Positions 13,301-21,979 of a DNA stretch of 64,000 nucleotides are shown in pieces. The notes below the pieces were generated by a model. That model saw only the letters and a program-made list of their open reading frames with translations, was not told where the DNA came from and searched no databases. The translations under genes were made by a program, and so were the position numbers. The stretch is from assembly GCF_963675165.1 (NCBI RefSeq), contig NC_087379.1, positions 6,596,839 through 6,660,838 on the forward strand, written 5' to 3'. The first letter of the stretch is position 1; the number at the start of each line of letters is the position of its first letter. This DNA comes from Halichondria panicea. Its lineage: Eukaryota; Porifera; Demospongiae; Suberitida; Halichondriidae.

Positions 13301-16300
13301 CGAAGCATTATTTTGCAAATCCACGAATTAAAATCCAAGTAAACATGACTAGAAGCCTATAGAAACTCTTACTTGCACTTGATTCATCCTTGAGCAGCTG
13401 TAGCAGTCTACACAGACACACAAACACACTACCGTATACCTCGCTTGCGCACGCGCACCGAGGCATAACTACAGAGGAGGTTGGGCACGATCACTTGCAC
13501 CACTTTTTTGCTGAGCTGGCATAGCTTATTGACAATTATTTTCTATGTAAACTTCTAGCTGGTGCTGCACGGTCATTGGAGACTGAAGGGAAATTTTATA
13601 TAACTCAGCTGCTTTAAATATAAAACTTTCATTAACCAACCCAATCCCCAGCGATCCCCTCCATTCTGACGAGTTATCAGTGCATACAGTGTTTACTATA
13701 TTCTTGCCAGCCAGTACAGTGCAAGCTGCATACAGCACCGCTGAACTACACTCTACCCTATAGTCTAGCTAATCCTGGTCCACCCAGACAACAGACACAG
13801 CTAGTCAGGTGTTATAAGCTCAGCAAAGCAAGAGTAGCCATAACTTTGTATACAGTTGTTCAGTATCTATGGTAACGTGAGCGGAAGAGATGTCACATGA
13901 ATGATGACGCGTGGCCAACCTCCTCAATAAAACTATGTTTAGATCTAACAGGAGCTATTATTGAACCTGCCATAATTAGATGGGGTTAGGGGGCGTATTA
14001 TTGAGATAGAAAATACCTCTGCAATACATTTCCTGCTCTGGCTAAGGAGGCGTAAATTCGAAGGGGGCGTATTTTCGGGTGAATACGGTACATGTAAATA
14101 ATTCCTAATGATGTGATGGTCACGAACATGCTGCCTATATAGACACATCAGTTTAGTATCAGATACTCACCTTGTTAGCCAGGTCCACCACGGCTCCTGA
14201 GGAGAGCAGCTTTTTAACACAGTCAGTGTGACCTCCTCTGGCTGCCCAATAGAGTGGAGTACTCACACCCTACAAGAGTGAGAGCATACAGTAACTTTTG
14301 ACAACACATCTGTGTGATAGACCATAAATAAAGTGAAGGAACAAAGAACCGCCAACAAATTTCAGGTCAGTCTGCACAAGGTCTCTGCATTCTAATTAAC
14401 GCAAGGCGTATTCGAAATGGCCATCGATGCACAGTGCAGGTAGGTTGGATTTGGTCCTAGAGCTACTCTTGAAGAGTGTCTAATCACTATAGGATAGTAT
14501 AGTAGGACCAACCCACCTGCATCAATGGTCACTTCAACAAAAGTAATACGTTGAGTTAATTAGAATGCAGACATGATTCGTTGACCTTTAAATTAACATT
14601 AGTTTTAAGCATGCGCGGTTAATTGTGGCGGTAGGTGGAGGCGGGTGACTCTTCTTGGCCACCGTAGGAACACTAACTGTCGGTAGATCTGTAGCTAGCT
14701 AACTCTTACTTGTCCAGCTACTATAAACGAGTGTTGCAAGCGTGAGCTTGCTAATGCTTCGATCGATCTCGCCATGTTTTTGCTTTCGCTCAAAAGTATT
14801 AGAGTGTTATAGAAGAGGTAAATAATTCATTATAGGAGAGGAGCTGAATAGAAACAGAAGTCTATATCTGATGGCTTGAATCGATACTGAAGCAACTGCA
14901 TGTTATCTAAATGGCCTGTAGCCAAACAGTGTGAGCAGAGTAAGAGAGAATTTAAGCACACATAGTATATAAAGAAGGCAGAAAGTTTATATCTATATCT
15001 ATAACTGAGGAGAAAAGACTTTATACATGTATCTATTGTCACCAGACTTGTGTACATGCATGCATCTATTGTTTATAAGTTATGGTATCATTTGTTTTGT
15101 GGCTTACCGGTATACCAACTTGGCAATACCTCAAGAAAAAGAAGTAAGTTGTTGATTCTCTAACACAAGGGGATGAGCGCGCATGCGCATTACATGTACA
15201 TCCACAATAATTAAAGGGTGTGTCCAAAGAGATCAAGTTCACAAATGGCTACTTATAGCTAGCTGTTTTAACTGACTCTTGTAGCTAACAAAAAGCTAGC
15301 GCTTTAGTGCAAGGCTATCTCATATGTTGAATAGAAAGTTTGTGCAAACAGATGATGCTATGAAAGATTCTGAAGAGACTGCAACAGCCTTCAATGTGAG
15401 TCAAACTAGCCATAACTTGAGAAAGAAGCTTTAGTTTGCTAATCCACAATCAAAATCCAAGAGAACGTGGCTAGAAGCCTATAGAAGCTGTTAGTTTTCG
15501 TCGCATTGCAACCGTTGATCAGTTACTGCTGGAATACACACACACACAGTCAGCTTTACCGTATCCCTCATGCGGCTACGCCTCGAGGCAAAAAAACTAC
15601 AGAGGAGGTTGGACACGATCACGTGCACCAACTTTTTTACTGAGTTAGCACAGCTTATTGACAATGATTTTCTATGTAAACTTCTAGCTGGTGTTGCACG
15701 GTCATTGGAGACTGAAGGAAAAATTTATATAGCTCTGGCTACTTTGAATATAAAGTTTTCATTAACCAACCCGATCCCCAGCGATCCCCTCTATTCTGAC
15801 GAGTTATCAGTGCATACAGTGTTTACTATAGATTCTTGCCAGCCAGTACAGTGCAAGCTACATACAGCACCGCTGAACTACACTCTACCCTATAGTCTAG
15901 CTAATCCTGGTCCAACCAAACAACAGACACAGCTAGTCAGGTGTTATAAGCTCAGCAAAGCAAGAGTAGCCATAACTTTCTTTATAGTTGTTCAGTATCT
16001 ATGGTAACGTGCGCAGAGACGTCACATGAATGATGACGCGTGGCCAACCTCCTGTGATAAAACTATGTTTAGATCTAACAGGAGCTATTATTGAACCTGC
16101 TATAATTAGATGGAGTTAGGGGGCGTATTATTGAGATAGAAAATACCTCAGTAATACATTTCCTGCTCTGGCTAGGATGGCATATTTTCGGGTGAGTACG
16201 GTACATCGTAATGATGTGATGGTCACAAACATGCTGCCTATAGACGCATCAGTTTAGTATCAGATACTCACCTTGTTAGCCAGGTCCACCACGGCTCCTG

Positions 16301-19300
16301 AGGAGAGCAGCTCTCCAGCACAGTCAGTGTGACCTCCCATGGCAGCGAACATGAGTGGAGTCCACCCATCCTACAAGAGGGAGAGCATATTAGTAACTTT
16401 TGACAATACATCTGTGTGATAGACCATAAATAAAGCGAAGGAACAAAGAACCGTCAACAAATTTTCAGGTCAGTCTGCACAAGGTCCCTACATTCTAATT
16501 AACGCAACGTATTCCTTTTGCTGAAATGGCCATCGATGCACAGTGCAGGTAGGTTGGATTTGGTCCTAGAGCTACTCTTGAAGAGTGTCTAATCACTATA
16601 GAATAGTATAGTAGGACCAACCCACCTGCATCAATGGTCACTTCAACAAAAGTAATACGTTGCCTTAATTATGATGGAGACATTATTTGTTGACCGCAGC
16701 GCAGTTAATTGTGGTGGTAGGCGGAGGTGGGTGACTCTTCTCGGCCACCGTAGGAACACTAACTGTTGGTAGATCTGTAGTTAGCTAACTCTTGCTCGTC
16801 CAGCTACTATATAAAACTACAGAGGAGGTTGGGCACGATCACTCGCACCACTTTTTTGCTGAGCTGGCATAGCTTATTGACAATGATTTTCTATGTAAAC
16901 TTCTAGCTGGTGTTGCACGGTCATTGGAGACTGAAGGGAAATTTTATATAACTCGGCTGCTTTAAATATAAAACTTTCATTAACCAACCCGATCCCCAGC
17001 GATCCCATCCATTCTGACGAGTTATCAGTGCATACAGTGTTTACTATATTCTTGCCAGCCAGTACAGTGCAAGCTGCATACAGCACCGCTGAACTACACT
17101 CTACCCTATAGTCTAGCTAATCCTGGTCCACCAAGACAACAGACACAGCTAGTCAGGTGTTATAAGCTCAGCAAAGCAAGAGTAGCCATAACTTTGTTTA
17201 CAGTTGTTCAGTATCTATGGTAACGTGATAGACCATAAATAAAGTGAAGGAACAAAGAACCGCCAACAAATTTCAGGTCAGTCTGCACAAGGTCTCTACA
17301 TTCTAATTAACGCAACGTATTCCTTTTGCTGAAATGGCCATCGATGCACAGTGCAGGTAGGTTGGATTTGGTCCTAGAGCTACTCTTGAAGAGAGTCGAA
17401 TCACTATAGGATAGTATAGTAGGACCAACCCACCTGCATCAATGGTCACTTCAACAAAAGTAATACGCTGCCTTAGTTAGAATGCAGACATTACTTGTTG
17501 ACCTTTGACCTTGCACAGATTGACATTAGTTTTAAGTGCACGCGGTTAATTGTGGTGGTAGGTGGAGGCAGGTGACTCTTCTCGGCCACCGTAGGAACAC
17601 TAACTGTCGGTAGATTTGTAGCTATATAGCTAACTCTTACTTGTCCAGCTACTATAAACGAGTGTTGCAAGCGTGAGCTTGCTAATGCTTCGATCGATCT
17701 CGCCATGTTTTTGCTTTCGCTCAAAAGTATTAGAGTGTTATAGAAGAGGTAAATAATTCATTATAAGAGAGGAGCCTATTTTCGGGTGAGTACGGTACAT
17801 GTAAATAATTCCTAATGATGTGATGTCACGAACATGCTGCCTATATATAGACACATCAGTTTAGTATCAGATACTCACCTTGTTAGCCAGGTCCACCACA
17901 GCTCCTGAGGAGAGCAGCTCTTTAACACAGTCTGTGTAACCTCCCATGGCTGCCCTTATGAGTGAAGTGTCCCCATCCTACAAGAGTGAAAGAGTTTTGA
18001 CAACGTGATAGATAACTAGGCCATAAATATAGGAAAGGAATGAGATTTGCAACGAATAAAAATGCATAAAATGCAACTATCCGTGATGCGCGATATCAGA
18101 AAACTGTTTCAAAATGACGCCCCCTTCACTGCTCGCACACAAAAAACATTCTCAGACATCCAGTGCAGTGCAAGACACAAGTAAAATTATCACATAAGTG
18201 TACAGTAAACTTGCTAATCAGGACCACTTTAGTCCGAAACATTGCAAATCCGGACAAAATGGCAAACTGAAAAGAGGACGGGCTGTCAGTAGAAAGACTA
18301 CTGCGCATGCGCACTCTAGTACTAGATCTATGATACAATGGCCACTGCAAAGAAAACGAAGAGAGCTCACAAGACCCACTGTGTTGGAGACAAAGTTGAG
18401 ATAAAGACTATTCTAGCTAGCAGCTTTCTTTCTGGCCACAGTAATAGCATATTATATAATACACGTGCACAAATGTCATTGGTAATGAAATCCATAATCA
18501 CTTCATGACATTCATGTATTTGGATTGGGTCTGGTCCTGCTCTATTCGGACTAGCGAGGTTCTACTCTACTACAAAACACATCTTCAAAGGAAATACTAG
18601 AACATTAACTCAGTATATCTAGATCTCTAGCTAGCTAGTTTATTCAGTCTCTTTTGCACCATAGAACTGGAACACTAACTGTCAGTAGATCTGTAGCTAG
18701 CAACTCTTGCTCGTCCAGCAGGTATGTTTAGTTAACAAGAGCTATTATTGAACTAGATGGGGTTAGGGGGCGTATTATTGAGATAAAAAATACATTTCCT
18801 GCTCTGGCTAGGGGAGAGATTATTTTCGGGTGAGTATGCACGTAAATGAAAGCATCGCAGGTGCTGATGCCTCGGTGGAGATGCCAAAGCTACATAACAT
18901 AAAGCTACTAATAGTTTTTATACACATGACATGATGAACAATTAATTTTGCTGCATGCAAACTGAAAGAGTGGGTAATGATCAACCATGATTGTTGTTAA
19001 AAACGATCGATGCCAAAGTTCAAGCCTAAATTAATGGCCGCATTAACAGAGCCTTGCAGCTCTCTTCTCACTCTTGCAGCTACCAATAGCTAGCGTTTTA
19101 GTGCAGAGCTAACTACTAAGTAGAGTAGCAACACTCGGTAAACAAGTTTGGCTACGTGCTCTTCTGAAAAGGCAGCAATGGCATTCCAAGTAAGCAAAAC
19201 TATAGGCATAACTCGAGAAGGAAGCATTATTTTGCAAATCCACGAATTAAAATCCATGACTAGAAGCCTATAGAAACTCTTACTTGCACTTGATTCATCC

Positions 19301-21953
19301 TTGAGCAGCTGTAGCAGTCTACACAGACACACACGCACGCACGTGCACACACACACACACTACCGTATACCTCGCTTGCACATGCGCACCGAGGCATAAT
19401 ATTTCCTAATGATGTGATGGTCACGAACATGTTGTCTATAGACACATCAGTTTAGTATCAGATACTCACCTTGTCAGCCAGGTCTACCACGGCTCCTGAG
19501 GAGAGCAGCTTTCTAGCACAGTCAGTGTGACCACAGCTGGCTGCCGCCATGAGTGGAGTCCACCCATCCTACAAAAGTGAGAGTATACAGTAACTTTTGA
19601 CAACACATCGTGTGATAGATCATAAACAATGTGGGATTGGCAGCATAAAATGAAACTACCTGTGATGCGCTATCATTTTAGAAAACAGTACTACATGTAT
19701 TTCAAACGCTCACAAAAAAATTCTCACATGTCCATGCAGCTACCGCACAAAAATAGATCTAACAGGAGCTATTATTGAACCTGCTATAATTAGATGGGGT
19801 TAGGGGGCGTATTATTGAGACAGAAAATACCTCAGTAATACATTTCCTGCTCTGGCTAGGATGGCGTATTTTCGGGTGAGTACGGTACATCGTAATGATG
19901 TGATGGTCACGAACATGCTGCCTATAGACGCATCAGTTTAGCATCAGATACTCACCTTGTTAGCCAGGTCCACCACGGCTCCTGAGGAGAGCAGCTCTCC
20001 AGCACAGTCAGTGTGACCTCCCATGGCAGCCAACATGAGTGGAGTCCACCCATCCTACAAGAGGGAGAGCATATTAGTAACTTTTGACAATACATCTGTG
20101 TGATAGACCATAAATAAAGCGAAGGAACAAAGAACCGTCAACAAATTTTCAGGTCAGTCTGCACAAGGTCTCTACATTCTAATTAACGCAACGTATTCCT
20201 TTTGCTGAAATGGCCATCGATGCACAGTGCAGGTAGGTTGGATTTGGTCCTAGAGCTACTCTTGAAGAGAGTCGAATCACTATAGGATAGTATAGTAGGA
20301 CCAACCCACCTGCATCAATGGTCACTTCAACAAAAGTAATACGTTGCCTTAATTATGATGGAGACATTATTTGTTAACCGCAGCGCAGTTAATTGTGGTG
20401 GTAGGCAGAGGCGGGTGACTCTTCTCGGCCACCGTAGGAACACTAGCTGTCGATAGATCTGTAGCTAGCTAACTCTTGCTCGTCCAGCTACTATATAAAA
20501 AAATGAAAGCACCGCAGGTGCTGATGCCTCGGTGAAGATGCCAAAGCTACATAACATAAAGCTACTAATAGCTTTGATAATTTTGCTGCATGCAAAAACT
20601 CACAGAGTGGGTAATGATCGGCCATTATTATTGTTAAAAACGATCTATCCCAAAAGTTCAAGTCTAAAATTAATGGCTGCATTAGCAGAGCCTTGCAGCT
20701 CTCTTCTCACTCTTGCAGCTACCAATAGCTAGCGTTTTAGTGCAGAGCTAACTACTAAGTAGAGTAGCAACACTCGGTAAACAAGTTTGGCTACGTGCTC
20801 TTCTGAAAAGGCTGCAATGGCATTCCAAGTAAGCAAAACTAAGTATAACTCGAGAACAAAGCATTATTTTGCAAATCCACGAATTAAAATCCAAGTAAAC
20901 ATGACTAGAAGCCTATAGAAACTCTTACTTGCACTTGATTCATCCTTGAGCAGCTGTAGCAGTCTACACAGACAGACAGACAGACAGACACACACACACA
21001 CAGACACACAAACACACTACCGTATACCTCGCTTGCGCATGCGCACCGAGGCATAACTACAGAGGAGGTTGGACACGATCATATGCAACACTTTTTTGCT
21101 GAGCTGGCATAGCTTATTGAGAATTATTTTCTATGTAAACTTCTAGCTGGTGTTGCACGGTCATTGGAGACTGAAGGGAAATTTTATATAGCTCTGGCTA
21201 CTTTGAATATAAAGTTTTCATTAACCAACCCGATCCCCAGCGATCCTCTCCATTCTGACGAGTTATCAGTGCATACAGTGTTTACTATATTCTTGCCAGC
21301 CAGTACAGTGCAAGCTACATACAGCACCGCTGAACTACACTCTACCCTATAGTCTAGCTAATCCTGGTCCAACCAGACAACAGACACAGCTAGTCAGGTG
21401 TTATAAGCTCAGAAAAGCAAGAGTAGCCATGACTTTCTTTATAGTTGTTCAGTATCTATGGTAACGTGAGCAGAGACGTCACATGAATGATGACACGTGG
21501 CCAACCTCCTCTGATAAAACTATGTTTAGATCTAACAGGAGCTATTATTGAACCTGCCATAATTAGATGGAGTTAGGGGGCGTATTATTGAGATAGAAAA
21601 TACCTCTGCAATACATTTCCTGCTCTGGCTAGGGCTAGGGGGGCGTAAATTCAAAGGGGGCATATTTTCGGGTGAGTACGGTTACATGTAAATCTAATGT
21701 AAATAATTCCTAATAATGTGATGGTCACGAAAATGCTGCCTATAGACACATCAGTTTAGTATCAGATACTCACCTTGTTATTATTAATTAGCATGACAGC
21801 TAGCAAAAACAGACTTTCACAGCTTCAGCTCTACATACCCACAAACCAGCTTACCCTATCCACACTGTTGACATCCTCTCCCCTCTTGATGGCATCTTTT
21901 AAAGCACTCAAGTTACCAGCCCAGGCAGCACTGTGTACGTGTATGTCCTGCAT
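1010..21953 (-). CDS. Unit A: ankyrin-ZU5-helical-CARD-like protein, about 1080 aa, 23 exons
   Basis: Likely an intracellular adaptor or sensor of the ankyrin/ZU5/death-fold type (compare PIDD, UNC5 and ankyrins, where ZU5-UPA precedes a death domain). Exons in transcript order: 21855-21953 (start), ankyrin exons 19956-20054, 19470-19568, 17879-17977, 16272-16370, 14171-14269, 12388-12486, 11902-12000, 10312-10410, 9799-9897, 8552-8650, 6106-6204, then 5751-5840, linkers 4060-4121 and 3945-4003, ZU5 3339-3884, UPA-like 3129-3286, 2914-3078 and 2644-2865, helical 2349-2458, 2093-2298 and 1928-2065, CARD-like 1010-1308. All junctions I placed are GT-AG, and the lengths sum to 3243 nt, which keeps frame to a TAG. 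The start is the ATG of the first ankyrin-like exon, which has counterparts in units B and C. Function is inferred from domain content; no ligand is known. Very long introns are filled with repeats. Confidence 0.82.
1309..1927 (-). other. Last intron of unit A
   Basis: Holds no coding sequence I can support. The part nearest the terminal exon (1309-1360) matches the introns before the relic CARD exon at 36331 and before the death exons of B, C and D. Confidence 0.6.
1928..2458 (-). CDS. Unit A helical exons (three) between UPA-like and CARD-like modules
   Basis: Exons 2349-2458, 2093-2298 and 1928-2065. They encode amphipathic helices, for example SVVSLMERMTAALR, then DSIRTEIASVLVVTRRVVEE, then TAALVDLVENGANLLRAVD. 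No named domain is recognised; the heptad-like hydrophobic spacing suggests a helical bundle or coiled coil. Lengths 110, 203-206 and 138 nt are kept in all four units. The last donor (G|GTGAGT) is phase 1, which is what both kinds of terminal exon need. Confidence 0.75.
2644..3286 (-). CDS. Unit A UPA-like exons (three) after ZU5
   Basis: Exons 3129-3286, 2914-3078 and 2644-2865. They read NLYTVRVYRSPPHTTED, then a segment with TFVDMCATLNIHP, then PPRIICRLFPEE with a strand-rich end. In UNC5 and PIDD a UPA domain follows ZU5 and starts with a similar LRVY-type strand, so a UPA-type region is a reasonable inference, but I cannot confirm it by eye. Exon sizes 158 (113 in C and D), 165 (156 in C) and 222 (216 in B) nt all keep frame. 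Confidence 0.6.
3339..3884 (-). CDS. Unit A ZU5 exon
   Basis: Encodes a ZU5 domain: EFTSSGGLADFDNGVQVTVP, then ANAVPAGTSVSIKVQPSL, then LISGEGLNGEVTLSMEHH. The GV-x-V-x-VP-x-A-x-PAGT block and the SGEGLNGEVTLSMEH strand pair are the usual ZU5 signatures. ZU5 in ankyrin binds spectrin; in UNC5 and PIDD it packs against UPA and the death domain, and PIDD is self-cleaved at HFS. I do not see an HFS triplet here. The C-terminal part is basic (RRLSKKK, RRKKWFR) and is longer in A than in B, C or D. Confidence 0.85.
3945..4121 (-). CDS. Unit A linker exons before ZU5
   Basis: Exons 4060-4121 (SRPQSVPVLPKNWTVVTDTE) and 3945-4003 (KKPVYQNKAAGETLYTPPG). Both are conserved in all four units at exactly 62 and 59 nt. 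The first begins at an acceptor that lies right next to a CA repeat. Confidence 0.75.
4129..4150. repeat. (TG)n simple repeat next to a splice acceptor, short allele
   Basis: About 20 bp of TG/CA followed by a G run; on the transcribed strand it is the CA tract directly before the acceptor of the 62-nt linker exon. The same site has about 100 bp in B, about 215 bp in C and about 55 bp in D. Confidence 0.85.
4282..5060. mobile_element. Mutator-like non-autonomous element with 9-bp target duplication
   Basis: Element 4291-5051 has nearly perfect terminal inverted repeats of about 55 bp, with outer ends TAGCCTCGA and TCGAGGCTA and inner part GCGGCCTGGTATACCTTGTA. It is flanked by the exact 9-bp direct repeat acctggtga at 4282-4290 and 5052-5060. 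Nine-base duplications and long inverted repeats are typical of Mutator-like elements. No transposase ORF inside. A second, partial copy end lies near 56325-56385. Confidence 0.7.
5751..5840 (-). CDS. Unit A last ankyrin-like exon (30 aa)
   Basis: Encodes YGYTALMNAKESPHSN and then SVIKLLKEAGESH: a degenerate ankyrin repeat that caps the array. Phase 0 at both ends. Acceptor is atcatcacag. Confidence 0.75.
6106..6204 (-). CDS. Unit A ankyrin exon (DGNTPLMVAAYMGHED)
   Basis: 99 nt, phase 0 to 0, one full ankyrin repeat with TPLMVAA and ELLSSGASPLCSNN. This capping-type repeat (ASPLC ending) has one counterpart in every unit. Confidence 0.8.
6364..7229. mobile_element. piggyBac-like non-autonomous element in a TTAA site
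   Basis: 866 bp bounded by TTAA on both sides, with inverted ends CCCATTCCCCGTT and AACGGGGAAAGGG. The same intron in units B (near 32414), C (near 52811) and D (near 62900) has a single uninterrupted gtttaaagcactaaaatc. There is a 16-bp palindrome gccgtcatatgacggc at 6384-6399 close to the left end. No transposase is encoded. Confidence 0.75.
7312..7898. mobile_element. Inverted-repeat element, TAGCCTCGTTCCCAGGC family
   Basis: Terminal inverted repeats of about 45 bp (TAGCCTCGTTCCCAGG at the left, CCTGGGAACGAGGCTA at the right, with TAAAATAATGCTAGGT inside). The same insertion is at 32517-33051 in unit B and 62993-63586 in unit D, so it predates those duplications. A lone end is present near 43480-43530. 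Confidence 0.7.
8121..8517. mobile_element. Long-inverted-repeat element with CTATAG target duplication
   Basis: Perfect or near-perfect inverted repeats of about 57 bp, starting TACGGTGGCCCTGAGG and ending CCTCAGGGCCACCGTA. Flanked by ctatag at 8115-8120 and 8518-8523. The many sister introns read ctgcctatagacacatcag without interruption, so the empty site is known. Internal sequence has no ORF. Confidence 0.7.
8552..8650 (-). CDS. Unit A ankyrin exon (DGCTPLYWAAYKGHTD)
   Basis: 99 nt, phase 0. Ends [10 protein letters not shown] before the donor GTGAGTATCTGATACTAAAC, which is shared by nearly all ankyrin exons in the cluster. Confidence 0.82.
9799..9897 (-). CDS. Unit A ankyrin exon (DGYTPLYWAAMGGYTD)
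   Basis: 99 nt, phase 0, complete repeat ending [11 protein letters not shown] non-coding near-copy of its acceptor flank lies at 9350-9400, the relic of a further exon unit whose coding part is gone. Confidence 0.82.
10312..10410 (-). CDS. Unit A ankyrin exon (DGDTSLIGAAMEGHTD)
   Basis: 99 nt, phase 0. Its duplicate is 17879-17977 (offset 7567). Confidence 0.82.
11307..11830. mobile_element. ATGCCTCGGTG inverted-repeat element (copy 1)
   Basis: Bounded by ATGCCTCGGTG and CACCGAGGC, about 520 bp, with a CA repeat near the right end. Other copies are near 12957-13465, 18865-19396, 20523-21053 and 29086-29688; a cut copy ends near 60505. All copies sit in introns of the cluster. No ORF. Confidence 0.6.
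11902..12000 (-). CDS. Unit A ankyrin exon (DGETPLMATASCGHTD)
   Basis: 99 nt, phase 0. Has TASCGHTD in the helix 1 turn, unlike the usual AAMGGHTD. Its duplicate is 19470-19568. Confidence 0.82.
12388..12486 (-). CDS. Unit A ankyrin exon (DGWTPLMLAAMGGHTD)
   Basis: 99 nt, phase 0. Near-identical copies are 16272-16370 and 19956-20054; the repeat after GHTD reads [17 protein letters not shown]. Confidence 0.82.
13474..13925. mobile_element. GAGGAGGTTGG inverted-end element (copy 1)
   Basis: Begins GAGGAGGTTGG and ends CCAACCTCCTC, about 450 bp. Other copies are 15602-16053, 16812-17226 (right end missing), 21062-21511, and an inverted, internally duplicated copy at about 44873-45745. Long conserved stretches inside have no continuous reading frame across copies. 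Confidence 0.6.
14171..14269 (-). CDS. Unit A ankyrin exon with [16 protein letters not shown]
   Basis: 99 nt, phase 0. The usual leading DG is replaced by GV, from an altered codon directly after the acceptor; the rest ([17 protein letters not shown]) is normal. Confidence 0.8.
16272..16370 (-). CDS. Unit A ankyrin exon (DGWTPLMFAAMGGHTD)
   Basis: 99 nt, phase 0. Near copy of 12388-12486 and 19956-20054. Confidence 0.82.
17879..17977 (-). CDS. Unit A ankyrin exon (DGDTSLIRAAMGGYTD)
   Basis: 99 nt, phase 0. Duplicate of 10312-10410; the two now differ in the inner-helix residues (IR-MG against IG-ME). Confidence 0.82.
19470..19568 (-). CDS. Unit A ankyrin exon (DGWTPLMAAASCGHTD)
   Basis: 99 nt, phase 0. 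Duplicate of 11902-12000. Confidence 0.82.
19956..20054 (-). CDS. Unit A ankyrin exon (DGWTPLMLAAMGGHTD)
   Basis: 99 nt, phase 0. Duplicate of 12388-12486. First full ankyrin repeat after the start exon. Confidence 0.82.
21774..21779 (-). pseudogene. Truncated ankyrin exon end at a duplication junction
   Basis: The normal donor flank and the last six bases of an ankyrin exon (cttgtt on the plus strand) are followed at once by ttattattaattagcatgac, which elsewhere (35957 onward) belongs to the intron next to a start exon. The exon body is missing, so nothing can be spliced here except through the donor. Confidence 0.7.
21855..21953 (-). CDS. Unit A start exon
   Basis: ATG at 21951-21953, then MQDIHVHSAAWAGNLSAL followed by KDAIKRGEDVNSVD. 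This is a capping half-repeat: the AARAGDLSALKDAIKRGEDVN pattern is how ankyrin arrays often begin. Counterparts are 36033-36125 and 56679-56768. A further in-frame ATG lies upstream, so the exact start could be a few codons earlier. Confidence 0.75.
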
Positions 21954-21979
21954 TTTCTTGGATAGTCATTCCGCCAGGG

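Larger units (their letters stand above)
17773..21779. repeat. Tandem duplicate of the 10.2-14.2 kb block
   Basis: Collinear with about 10208-14176 at an offset of 7565-7568 bp. It carries three complete ankyrin exons, the ATGCCTCGGTG elements, and the GAGGAGGTTGG element at matching positions. The right junction cuts the copy of the 14171 exon after six bases. Confidence 0.8.

Noticed and set aside
15570..16007. 145-codon plus-strand open frame MRLRLEAKKLQRRLD
   Set aside because: It lies inside a GAGGAGGTTGG-family repeat; the other copies (13474, 16812, 21062) do not keep the frame.
9799..20054. Regularly recurring near-identical segments, CRISPR-like at first sight
   Set aside because: They are 99-nt coding exons with splice sites, spacing is kilobases, and the genome is eukaryotic.
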